Shown here: positions 1-8,137 of the stretch, piece by piece
Position numbering within the stretch: position 1 is the stretch's first letter
Layout: every line of letters starts with the position of its first letter
Assembly: GCA_024235415.1 (NCBI GenBank)
Contig: JACKML010000008.1
Span: 62,001-126,000, forward strand
DNA from: Chromatiaceae bacterium
GTDB taxonomy: Bacteria; Pseudomonadota; Gammaproteobacteria; Chromatiales; Chromatiaceae
Direction of reading: 5' to 3'
Length of the DNA stretch: 64,000 nt
The notes under the pieces: generated by a model
Seen by the model: only the letters and a program-made list of their open reading frames with translations
Told to the model about the DNA's origin: nothing
The model's database searches: none
Translations under genes and position numbers: made by a program

Positions 1-2037
1 GATCAGCACATCGCCACCGAACAGGGTCTCGAACGCCGCGTCGTCCATGAACTCACCGTCTGCCTGTGCCGAGTGCTGCCAGGCCACGTCGGTCGGGCGA
101 TACAGGCGGCGTGGGTTCGCAACGCTGACGATGCGCACACGGTATCCGGCAGCCTCGATGGCGTCCCTGGCCTCGAACACCGGCAGCAGGATCATGTCGC
201 CGGTAACTGCGAACACGACCGTGCCCCTGCCGGCAGCCGGTGACTCATACAGGCTGATGGCACCTTCACTGATCGCCTGCTCGGCCTGTTGCGGGGTGGT
301 ATGCACCGGCAGTGCCGATTTCGAGGCAACGATGCTGATGCACTTGTTGGACTGCTGCACCGACCAGCCGTACGCCGCCTGGATCATGTTCGCATCCGCC
401 GGGTACAGCAGGTAGACGTTGCCGTTGCGCATCTGCCCGCCGATATAGTTTTCGATCTCCGGACGCTGGTGGGTCCAGCCGTTGCGGCCCTGCTCCAGCG
501 CACCAGCGGTGAACATCGACACCACCGCCGGGGTCTTGCGCCGCAGCTCGGCCATCGCCTGACCGACGGTCTGAACGATCGGCCAGCCGTTGATCGCGAA
601 ACTCTCATAGGACAGCCACAACGAACGCCCGCCAAACAGCGCCAGACCCGCAGCCAGGCCTGCACAGGCATCCTCGTTGAGGGGCTCGTAGACCTGTCCG
701 GTCGGCGCCTGGTTATACAGCGGATCAGTCGTCGGATGGCGGATCTGCAGGGCCTCGTTGATCGGCTTCATGTTCGACGCCTCGTTGCCGTCCGCGTTGG
801 TCACAACGAACGTCGGATCGCGCCGGCCCAACTCGGCCACCATATGCGCCATCGCGGTCGCGGGCACTGCCTTTTCACCCACCGCGAATGCGTGGGTCGG
901 CAAGGTGCCGATCGCCGGCATCTGGCGCTCGAACTCGGTCACCACGGTGCGGCCGGCCGGCCCGCCACCGGCACGCCGCATGTTCGCGCGCACCAGTTCC
1001 CATGCCTGCGGCGCCAGCGCACCACGCTGCAATGCCGCCGCGATGTTGGCTTTCTTCGCATTGTCACCCGGGTACAGGTTGTGTGCCTTGGCGCCGTGTG
1101 CGTGCACCCCAGCACCCTTGAGCTGCTTGATGATCAGCACACTCAAGGTACCGCCCATCGCCGCGTCGGCTGCCTGCTTCGCCCCTTCGAGCACCGCACG
1201 GGTGAAGGCGGTTCGCGCCGACTCGCTGAACAGCGTGCTGTCGACATAGGCTCCCTGCTGACCGGCGTCATCGAAGTCCTTGGCATCGATCAGCACAACG
1301 TTGGCGAAATCGTGGGCCCGCCAGTACGCGGTCATCTGCGCGTTGTCCATCAGCGACACCATCGAGTGATGTTCCTGGCTGTAGCCGTTCCATACCAGCA
1401 CCGGCAGGAAGTTGGTGATCTCGGGGTAGCTGGTGTGAAAATGCTTCATCGCCGACATGATGTACGGCTCGCCGAGGCCGCCGTCGCCGATGGTGCACGG
1501 GAACAGCTTGTCGCGGTTCAGATAGGCCCCGGCCATCGCGAAGTGCTGGCCCTGGCCGAGCGGGCCGGCCGGCGCCAGCAGGCCCGGAATGGCGCCGGAC
1601 AGGTGACCCAGCAGGCCGTCACGCTCGCGAAAACGCTCCTGCAGATGATTCATCGTATGAATACCCATCGCCTCGAGCGAACCGTCGATGAACATCGCGC
1701 TATAGAACCCGGGCGCATGGTGACCCACCTCGGTCACGATATTGGTATGACCGAGCATCACCAGCGCGGCGTAGGCGTCGGCGCTGCTGGCAAATCCACC
1801 CGGATGACCCGATTCCTTGGATGCGCACAGCTGCAGCGTGGCGTAACGCAGCGCATCGACCATCAATCTGGTCTGGAACACCGCCGCATCATCGATGCTG
1901 TCGATTGCCGAACGGCCCTCGGCGATAACCGGAGTACGCCCCATCCTGGCGAAGTCTGATGGCACATCGTTGAAATGCAGGATGCCCTCACAGAATCCCG
2001 TTCCCGCATGGAAGATATCTTGTGCTGCTGTGCTCAT
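1..2037 (-). CDS. Thiamine-diphosphate phosphoketolase/transketolase-family enzyme, 3' end outside window
   Basis: The minus-strand frame is open from an ATG at 2037 to the window edge (679 codons, no stop), so the C-terminus is missing. An AGGAG lies 8 nt before the ATG. Transketolase/phosphoketolase marks are visible: ESGHPGG near residue 95, GPLGQG near 160, and the ThDP/metal signature IGDGGLGEP near 183. A pyrimidine-binding-domain region (YESFAINGWP, then GRNGWTHQRPE) resembles phosphoketolases more than transketolases. Phosphoketolases split xylulose-5-P or fructose-6-P to acetyl-P. Related proteins of this length are also annotated as xylulose 5-phosphate 3-epimerase, so the exact reaction is open. 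It is divergent from an IclR regulator, which is its likely controller. The family call is solid; the substrate is not. Confidence 0.8.
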   Translation of the reverse strand, partial: MSTAAQDIFHAGTGFCEGILHFNDVPSDFARMGRTPVIAEGRSAIDSIDDAAVFQTRLMVDALRYATLQLCASKESGHPGGFASSADAYAALVMLGHTNIVTEVGHHAPGFYSAMFIDGSLEAMGIHTMNHLQERFRERDGLLGHLSGAIPGLLAPAGPLGQGQHFAMAGAYLNRDKLFPCTIGDGGLGEPYIMSAMKHFHTSYPEITNFLPVLVWNGYSQEHHSMVSLMDNAQMTAYWRAHDFANVVLIDAKDFDDAGQQGAYVDSTLFSESARTAFTRAVLEGAKQAADAAMGGTLSVLIIKQLKGAGVHAHGAKAHNLYPGDNAKKANIAAALQRGALAPQAWELVRANMRRAGGGPAGRTVVTEFERQMPAIGTLPTHAFAVGEKAVPATAMAHMVAELGRRDPTFVVTNADGNEASNMKPINEALQIRHPTTDPLYNQAPTGQVYEPLNEDACAGLAAGLALFGGRSLWLSYESFAINGWPIVQTVGQAMAELRRKTPAVVSMFTAGALEQGRNGWTHQRPEIENYIGGQMRNGNVYLLYPADANMIQAAYGWSVQQSNKCISIVASKSALPVHTTPQQAEQAISEGAISLYESPAAGRGTVVFAVTGDMILLPVFEARDAIEAAGYRVRIVSVANPRRLYRPTDVAWQHSAQADGEFMDDAAFETLFGGDVLI

Positions 2038-2131
2038 GGTCTTTGCTCCTGGCTGAGTCGGTTTGTTTGCGGCCTGTCCGCGTTAGGGGCAAAGCTAGGG
2101 GCATTCAACTTTTTCCGCAATGGCGTATAGT

Positions 2132-2146
2132 TTTCACATCGTGAGA
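2132..2146. promoter_or_regulatory. Putative IclR-type operator, copy 1
   Basis: TTTCACATCGTGAGA contains the dyad TCAC-ATC-GTGA. It matches a second site 100 bp away at 11 of 15 positions (TTTCAyATyGTGrrA). It sits in the divergent region between the phosphoketolase-like gene and the IclR gene, where an IclR-family protein would bind. The sequence match is seen; binding is inferred. Confidence 0.45.
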
Positions 2147-2231
2147 TTTCATGGCGCAATTAAACGCTGTAACGTCTAAGCGCTTGTTGTTCAGTCGGTT
2201 TTTTAGCGCTAACCATCGCCCATCATCACGA

Positions 2232-2246
2232 TTTCATATTGTGGAA
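2232..2246. promoter_or_regulatory. Putative IclR-type operator, copy 2
   Basis: TTTCATATTGTGGAA is the partner of the site at 2132. It resembles the TTCCA/TGGAA half-sites used by IclR-family regulators and lies about 90 bp before the IclR start, suitable for autoregulation or for co-operative binding with the first copy. Confidence 0.45.
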
Positions 2247-2335
2247 TGGCTGTGCTATTTTGCCGCCTAACGGCAACAAGACGACTGAAAGCACTTTTTC
2301 AGCACGTATTTTCACCAAGCGGAATGAGTTCTCAC

Positions 2336-3103
2336 ATGAAAGACAGCAAGAACGGCACCTCCATCCAGGTGATCGACCGCGCAGCGTCACTGCTGGATGC
2401 GATCGCGCGGTACCAGGAACCGGTCAGTCTCAAGGTGCTGGGTGCCGAGACCGGCCTGCACGCCTCGACAGCGCACCGGATACTCGGCTCGCTGGTCGGC
2501 AACCGGTTTGTCGAACGTGACCCGGCGGGGCGTTACCGACTGGGCCTGCGCCTGCTGCAACTGGGGGTGCGGCTGCACAGCAACATCGACCTGCGCGCGG
2601 TGGCCCTGCCGGTGATGGAGGCGCTGCGCGACAAACTCGGTGAGTCGGTCAACCTGACGCTGCGTGAGGGTGATGTCGTCGTCTATATCGAAAAGGCGAC
2701 GCCGAACCGGATGATGCATGTGCAGCAGCTGGTCGGCAGCCGGGCGCCGCTGCATGTGACCGCGGTCGGCAAACTGATGCTCGGCGCCGCCGGCGACGAG
2801 GCAATCCGCGGCTATGCGCAGCGCACCAACCTGCCCGCCTACACCCGCAACACCATCACCACGATCGCGCGGCTGAAAGATGAATGCAGCGAGGCCGTGC
2901 AGCGCGGTTATGCGCTGGACAACGAAGAGGCCGAGATCGACGTCGGCTGCATCGGAGTGCTTCTGTACGATGGCACCGGCAATGTCGCCGCCGGACTCTC
3001 GGTATCGGCACCGATCGAGCGCCGGCGCATGGCCTGGGTCGACGACGTGATCGCGGCCGGCCAGCAGATTTCGGCCCAGCTCGGCCATCGCCCCCAGACA
3101 TGA
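2336..3103 (+). CDS. IclR-family transcriptional regulator
   Basis: The 255-residue protein has an N-terminal winged HTH (IQVIDRAASLLDAI, then STAHRILGSLVGNRFVERD) followed by the IclR effector-binding domain (residues about 80-250). The latter includes SVNLTLREGDVVVYIEKA and the C-terminal GCIGVLLYDGTGNVAAGLSV-type strand. The family usually binds small acids and represses or activates adjacent catabolic genes. I chose the ATG at 2336; another at 2324 adds four residues, and neither has a strong ribosome binding site. The stop overlaps the start of the downstream transporter (ATGA), so the two are translationally coupled. The divergent phosphoketolase-like gene is the other likely target. 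Confidence 0.9.
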   Translation: MKDSKNGTSIQVIDRAASLLDAIARYQEPVSLKVLGAETGLHASTAHRILGSLVGNRFVERDPAGRYRLGLRLLQLGVRLHSNIDLRAVALPVMEALRDKLGESVNLTLREGDVVVYIEKATPNRMMHVQQLVGSRAPLHVTAVGKLMLGAAGDEAIRGYAQRTNLPAYTRNTITTIARLKDECSEAVQRGYALDNEEAEIDVGCIGVLLYDGTGNVAAGLSVSAPIERRRMAWVDDVIAAGQQISAQLGHRPQT

Positions 3104-4539
3104 GCGCGCTGAAATGCCATCGCCGTGCGATCTGTCTGACGGTCGGCATAGTGGCGTCGCTGCTGGTGATGTTCTGGGTCCCGGAAGACGCAATGCCGAC
3201 AAGCGCCAACCGTGTGGCAGCGGTTGCGGTATTGATGGCGCTACTGTGGATCACGGAGGCCATCCCGATACCGGCCACCGCATTGCTGCCGGTGGTGCTG
3301 TTCCCGGTGCTGGGCGTGATGCCGATCGAAGATGCCACCGCCAACTACGCCAACCACCTGGTGTTCCTTTTCCTCGGTGGTTTCTGGATAGCCGCCGCGG
3401 TCGAGCGCAGTGAGCTGCATCGACGGATCGCGCTGCACGTGCTCGGCCTGGTCGGCGACCGTCAGGACCGGATCATCTTCGGCTTCATGGCCGCCACCGC
3501 CTTCCTGTCGATGTGGCTGAGCAATACCGCGACCACGATGATGATGCTGCCGATTGCGATGGCGGTTGCCAGCCGCCTGGATGGTGCCGCGCGCACACCA
3601 TTCGGTCGGTCGCTGATGCTGGGCATCGCCTACGCCGCCTCGATTGGCGGCGTTGGCACACTGATTGGCACACCGCCCAATGCGGTGCTCGCCGGCATCG
3701 TCGGGAAGACGCAGGGCATCAGCATCGGATTCGGCCAGTGGATGCAGTTCGGGGTACCCCTCGCGCTCGTCATGCTGCTGATCTGCTGGTGGTACCTGAC
3801 GCACATCAATGCCCGTCTGGCGGCTTTCGGGAGCGGCCAGGGCATGCAGATGATTGCGCAGGAGCGCGCCGGTCTCGGCACGATGTGCCGGGCAGAGAGG
3901 CGCGTGTTGCTGGTGTTCAGCACGGTCGCCGCGCTGTGGGTGGGCAAGGGCCTGGCGCCCTGGTCATGGCTGAACAGCTTGAACGACTCGACCATCGCGA
4001 TGGCCGGCGCGCTGACCCTGTTCGTGATACCCGCCGGTACAGACGACCGGTCCAGCCTGCTCAACTGGGAATCGGCGGTGCGCATCCCGTGGGACGTACT
4101 GATCCTGTTCGGCGGCGGCTTCGCCCTGGCCCAGGGATTCCAACAGTCCGGACTGACCGAATGGATCGGTCAACAGCTGGATTTCCTGCAACAGGTGCAC
4201 TGGTTCGTGCTGGTGATCGGCGTGGCCGTGGTCACCATCTTCCTCACCGAAATGACGTCAAATACCGCGACCGCCAGCATGCTGTTGCCTGTCGTCGCCG
4301 GCCTGGCCGCGGCGGCCGGTCAGGACGCATTCGCACCCATGGTCGCCACGGCCCTGGCGGCGTCATTTGCATTCATGCTGCCGGTGGCCACGCCACCGAA
4401 CGCCATCGTGTTCGCCAGCCGCCAGGTGACGATCGCCGAAATGGCCAGGGCCGGGATCTGGATGAACCTGATCGCCATCGTGCTGATCGCAGCGTTCGTC
4501 GCCTTCGTGCTTCCCTGGGTGTGGGGCAATCCGCAATGA
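3100..4539 (+). CDS. DASS/SLC13-family anion (di-/tricarboxylate or sulfate) transporter
   Basis: The 479-residue integral membrane protein has about 11-12 hydrophobic segments. The two SNT signatures of the divalent anion:sodium symporter family are both present: MWLSNTATTMMMLP near residue 140 and EMTSNTATASMLLP near 385. These motifs form the Na+ and substrate sites in VcINDY-type carriers. GGVGTLIGTPPNAV and PVATPPNAI are the matching TPPNA repeats. Length is normal for the family. The start overlaps the IclR stop by 4 nt, so the transporter probably imports the acid sensed by that regulator. The substrate cannot be read from sequence. Confidence 0.9.
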   Translation: MSALKCHRRAICLTVGIVASLLVMFWVPEDAMPTSANRVAAVAVLMALLWITEAIPIPATALLPVVLFPVLGVMPIEDATANYANHLVFLFLGGFWIAAAVERSELHRRIALHVLGLVGDRQDRIIFGFMAATAFLSMWLSNTATTMMMLPIAMAVASRLDGAARTPFGRSLMLGIAYAASIGGVGTLIGTPPNAVLAGIVGKTQGISIGFGQWMQFGVPLALVMLLICWWYLTHINARLAAFGSGQGMQMIAQERAGLGTMCRAERRVLLVFSTVAALWVGKGLAPWSWLNSLNDSTIAMAGALTLFVIPAGTDDRSSLLNWESAVRIPWDVLILFGGGFALAQGFQQSGLTEWIGQQLDFLQQVHWFVLVIGVAVVTIFLTEMTSNTATASMLLPVVAGLAAAAGQDAFAPMVATALAASFAFMLPVATPPNAIVFASRQVTIAEMARAGIWMNLIAIVLIAAFVAFVLPWVWGNPQ

Positions 4540-4543
4540 ATGG

Positions 4544-6127
4544 TTACTTGCCGCGCCACTGCACACTGTAGAGGTCGTGCCGGCGGTCGCGCAGGTTCTG
4601 CACGGTGCCACCGTTACGTGCCATGCGCAGTGTCTCCGGACGCAGGTCGGCGAACGCCACCATCTCTACATTCGGCGTCGTATCGGCAGCGATACCGTCG
4701 CGTGCAAACGGAAAGTCACACGGGGTCAGAATGCAGCTCTGCGCATATTGGATGTCCATGTTCGCCACGCCCGGCAGGTTACCGACGTTGCCCGACATCA
4801 CGACATAGAACTGGTTTTCCACGGCGCGGGCCTGGCAACAATAACGCACACGCAGATAGGACTGGCGCTCGTCAGTGCAGAATGGCACGAACAGGATCTG
4901 TGCCCCCTGGTCGGCAAGGTGGCGGGTCAGCTCCGGGAACTCCGAGTCGTAACAGATCAACACCCCGATCGGACCACAGTCGGTGTCGATCGCATTCAGG
5001 GAGTTGCCACCCTCGATATTCCACCAATAGGCCTCGTTCGGCGTCGGGTGGATCTTCGGCTGCTCGTGCACAGCACCGTCACGCAGGAATACATAGGCAA
5101 TGTTCTCGACCCGGCCGTTCGGCATCAGCGTCGGGTGTGATCCGCCGATGATGTTGATGTTGTAGCGGATAGCCATATCACGCAGCGCCTCCTTGAAGAG
5201 TGGCGTGTGCCGGCTCAGCGCCTCGATCGACGCGGCAGGATTCAGCTCCTGGTCTTCAATCGACAACAGCTGCAGTACGAACATCTCGGGAAACACCACG
5301 AAGTCACCCTTGTAGTCGGCAACCACGTTGACGAAATACTCGACGAACGACAGGAACTCCTCGAAAGACTTCACACGGCGCTGCATGTACTGGACGGTAC
5401 CCACACGGACCGTGTCCGGCAGGCGGCCCCCATAACGCTTGACCGGCCCCTGGGGCTGCGTCTGTGCGACCTTCGGGTTGCGCCACGCCAGGTGCATACC
5501 GTAGCCGAGCGATTCACGGTCGCTGGAGAGATAGCGCGGAATGACACCGATCAGTTCGAAACCGTTGCTCAACTGGAACGACAGCACCGGATCGCGCTGC
5601 TTCTTCTGCGTCACCTGCTCGACATAGTCGTCGATGCTCTTGAACTTTTTCGCCCGTCGCGACCACGACGGCAGGCGGCCGGCGAACACGATACCTTTCA
5701 GTCCCAACGACTGGCACAGCGACTTGCGCTCGTTGTACAGACGCTGACCGATGCGGTAACCACGGTAATCGGGGTCAACACAGACCTCCATGCCATACAG
5801 CCAATCGCCGTGCGGATCGTGCCGCGAGGCATAGCCGTTGCCGGTGATCTCGGGCCAGGTGTGGGCCTTGAGCCCGATCTCCTCGGCGATGCGGAAGGTC
5901 GCGCAATGTCCGACGACGCGGTCGTCGACCACGGCGACGAACTGACCTTCCGGAAAGTTGTTGATCTGCCCCATGACGGGGCCCTCGGAGTACGGGGCAA
6001 TGCCGGTAGGCCCATACACCTTGTGGCTGAGATCGACGATCGCCTGGATGTCGTTCAGCGTCGCGTTACGCACTCGCAGGCGGCTGCGTGGGTTGTCCAA
6101 AGCATTGCCTGTGGTGTTGTCGCTCAT
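4544..6127 (-). CDS. GNAT acetyltransferase - carbon-nitrogen hydrolase (nitrilase) fusion
   Basis: The 527-residue protein has two domains. Residues about 16-200 form a GNAT fold (RVRNATLNDIQAIVDLSHKV, then VCVDPDYRGYRIGQRLYNER as the acetyl-CoA pyrophosphate loop). Residues about 225-510 form a nitrilase-superfamily hydrolase with the Glu-Lys-Cys triad: Glu in VVFPEMF, Lys in QPKIHPTPNE, Cys in LICYDSEFPE. The fusion is a recognised architecture of unknown substrate in proteobacteria. It lies downstream of nhaR on the same strand (136-bp gap) and is convergent with the DASS transporter (4-bp gap). A role in acylating and hydrolysing an amine or amide is inference. ATG 6127 is the natural start. 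Confidence 0.9.
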   Translation of the reverse strand: MSDNTTGNALDNPRSRLRVRNATLNDIQAIVDLSHKVYGPTGIAPYSEGPVMGQINNFPEGQFVAVVDDRVVGHCATFRIAEEIGLKAHTWPEITGNGYASRHDPHGDWLYGMEVCVDPDYRGYRIGQRLYNERKSLCQSLGLKGIVFAGRLPSWSRRAKKFKSIDDYVEQVTQKKQRDPVLSFQLSNGFELIGVIPRYLSSDRESLGYGMHLAWRNPKVAQTQPQGPVKRYGGRLPDTVRVGTVQYMQRRVKSFEEFLSFVEYFVNVVADYKGDFVVFPEMFVLQLLSIEDQELNPAASIEALSRHTPLFKEALRDMAIRYNINIIGGSHPTLMPNGRVENIAYVFLRDGAVHEQPKIHPTPNEAYWWNIEGGNSLNAIDTDCGPIGVLICYDSEFPELTRHLADQGAQILFVPFCTDERQSYLRVRYCCQARAVENQFYVVMSGNVGNLPGVANMDIQYAQSCILTPCDFPFARDGIAADTTPNVEMVAFADLRPETLRMARNGGTVQNLRDRRHDLYSVQWRGK

Positions 6128-6263
6128 CGGGGTCTCCAGGGTAAGGGGTGGCGGGCGCGAGGCCCTTCGATTGCGTCAGTGTACCCGAGGACGGGACAGC
6201 CGAGACAATCGACCCGACAATACAGCGGAGGTGCTTTCGTCGAAGACCGCGGTAGCCACTCGC

Positions 6264-7169
6264 TCAGACGAAAAGCTCGGTCCGCGCCGACTCGGTGATC
6301 GCCGTCACCGCGGGGTGCTTGATCCGCCGTTCCGGCGAGATCAGGTAGAAATGCTCCTTGATCTCCTGCGTGCGGCCGATCACCTCGACCCCGTATTTGT
6401 CCAGCACATCCTGTTCGACCGCGGTCGGTGAGGTGAACACCCCGGAGCCGCGTTCGCCGAACGCTTTCATCAGGGCCCGGTCCTCGAACTCGGCGACCAC
6501 CAGGGGTTCCAGCTTGTGGCGTTCGAACCAGCCCTCGAGACTACGCCGCAGGCTGCTGCCGCCACCCGGCATCAACATGGGGGAGCCGTCCAGGCTGTCA
6601 GGAAAGCCCGCGCACAGCACCTTGGCCTGTTCGGGCACGGCGAAAAAAGAGATCCCCGATTCGCCCAGGGAATGGTTGTAGGCGCGGATATTTAGCGCCG
6701 GGTTGACCGGCACGTCGGCGAGCACAACGTCCAGCTTGTGTACCGACAGGTCGGCGAGCAGGTCAACCAGCGGGGCTTCATGGCAGATCAGCCGCACCGG
6801 TTCGGACATTTTCAGCACAGGTTCGAGCACCCGGTATGCCAGCAGCTTGGGCACGACCATCGCCACACCGACCTTGACCGTGATCGCGGTACCCGGCGTC
6901 CTGCCACCAAGAACATCCTGCAACTCGATCCCCAGGCGAAACATCTCGTCCGCATAAGAGAACACCAGCCGTCCGGTCTCGTTGAGCACCAGTTGACGGC
7001 CCTCGCGGCGAAACAGCTTGGCTCCGACCTGGGCCTCCAGTTCGCTGATCTGTCCACTGATCGTCTGCGGGGTCACGAAAAGCGCCTCTGCCGCCCGTGC
7101 AATCGAACCGTGGCTCGCGACGCTCCAGAAGTAGCGAAGGTGTTTGAGATTCAGCTTGAGGTTCTGCAT
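6264..7169 (-). CDS. nhaR: LysR-family regulator NhaR
   Basis: The 301-residue LysR-type protein begins with an HTH matching NhaR (KHLRYFWSVASHGSIARAAE, then VTPQTISGQISELE). It keeps NhaR-like blocks along its length, such as EFEDRALMKAFGERG and ISPERRIKHPAV. NhaR activates Na+/H+ antiporter genes in response to sodium. Here the gene closes a long minus-strand series of Mrp antiporter genes, 19 bp after the universal stress gene, so it is likely co-transcribed with and regulates that operon. No nhaA gene is visible in the window. Confidence 0.9.
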   Translation of the reverse strand: MQNLKLNLKHLRYFWSVASHGSIARAAEALFVTPQTISGQISELEAQVGAKLFRREGRQLVLNETGRLVFSYADEMFRLGIELQDVLGGRTPGTAITVKVGVAMVVPKLLAYRVLEPVLKMSEPVRLICHEAPLVDLLADLSVHKLDVVLADVPVNPALNIRAYNHSLGESGISFFAVPEQAKVLCAGFPDSLDGSPMLMPGGGSSLRRSLEGWFERHKLEPLVVAEFEDRALMKAFGERGSGVFTSPTAVEQDVLDKYGVEVIGRTQEIKEHFYLISPERRIKHPAVTAITESARTELFV

Positions 7170-7188
7170 CGTTCCGGGTTCCCGTTCA

Positions 7189-8118
7189 TCACGTTACCGG
7201 CGAAACAAAGTTGCGCGGCTTCACCGCCAGCACTGACGCCTGCGTCGTTTGTAACACCTCTTCCGCTGTGTTTCCTATGAAAAAGCCGGGGATGCCGCTT
7301 CGACCTACCGTGCCCATCACGATCAAGTCCGCCGGCAGACGCTCGGCAAGCTGGCGGATCGACGGCGCCGCCTCGCCCTTGACCAGATGGACGGCGGGGT
7401 CGCCGGAAGTCAGGCCGTAACGGCTGAGCAGTGTCGCGAGCTTTTCGCGATGCCGGCCCTCGGCACCCTGCAGCAACTGCTGCACCTCGATCTCCGGCAA
7501 CCGTAACCGCCCGTGACGCAGCATCGACTCGCCGTCAAGTTCCCAGGCATGTACCACCGACAGGCTGGCCGATTCACGCCCTGACAACGAGCTGGCCAGC
7601 GCCATCACCTGGTCGTCACAGCTCTCCTGGTCAGGAGTCATCGGATCGACGGCGGCCAGGATGTGCGTGTAGTGCGGCGCCGCATTGGGCCGATCGATCC
7701 ACACCGGGCAAGGGCACTTGCGCAACAGGTGCATATCGTTGCTGCCAAACAGGCGCTCGCTGAGGTCAGCCGGGCAACGGGCCGATTTGATCACCAGGTC
7801 GTAGCCCCCGATTTTCACCGCACGTATCACTTCGACAAACGGGATACCGAACAACACCTTCGTATAGACCAGCGTGTCGTCTCCCGTATACATCGCCGCC
7901 AGTGCATCCAGCGTCTGCTGGCGCTGGTCGGAGAGCATCTCCCTCAGATCGCGCCCGAGTCGCTCGGCAATGTCATTCGGGAGATCGAGTGGTTCGAGCA
8001 CGTCGATGAGGGTCAGGCGCGCACCGTTGGTTTCGGCCAGGCGGAGCGCGCGATGCAGTGCCGGCGACGGTGCTGTCTCACCGTCGGCGAAATACAGGAT
8101 GTTCTTGAAGCGCTTCAT
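7189..8118 (-). CDS. Tandem-domain universal stress protein (UspE-like)
   Basis: The 309-residue cytoplasmic protein has two Usp domains (residues about 1-150 and 155-305). The second carries the nucleotide-binding signature GTVGRSGIPGFFIGNTAE near residue 270. The first half ends in a degenerate version (KSARCPADLSERLFGSNDMH). Two-domain Usp proteins of this size are of the UspE type. It lies 19 bp after the last antiporter subunit and 19 bp before nhaR, so it belongs to the Mrp operon. An ion- or energy-stress role is inferred from that position. Confidence 0.88.
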   Translation of the reverse strand: MKRFKNILYFADGETAPSPALHRALRLAETNGARLTLIDVLEPLDLPNDIAERLGRDLREMLSDQRQQTLDALAAMYTGDDTLVYTKVLFGIPFVEVIRAVKIGGYDLVIKSARCPADLSERLFGSNDMHLLRKCPCPVWIDRPNAAPHYTHILAAVDPMTPDQESCDDQVMALASSLSGRESASLSVVHAWELDGESMLRHGRLRLPEIEVQQLLQGAEGRHREKLATLLSRYGLTSGDPAVHLVKGEAAPSIRQLAERLPADLIVMGTVGRSGIPGFFIGNTAEEVLQTTQASVLAVKPRNFVSPVT

Positions 8119-8137
8119 AGGTTCCCTCCGGGTTGCA

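Noticed and set aside
289..1959. 556-codon plus-strand open frame
   Set aside because: Antisense shadow of the phosphoketolase-like gene; Arg/His-rich translation with no recognisable motif, caused by GC-rich codon bias.
5207..6298. 363-codon plus-strand open frame
   Set aside because: Antisense to the GNAT-nitrilase gene, whose catalytic motifs are all intact.
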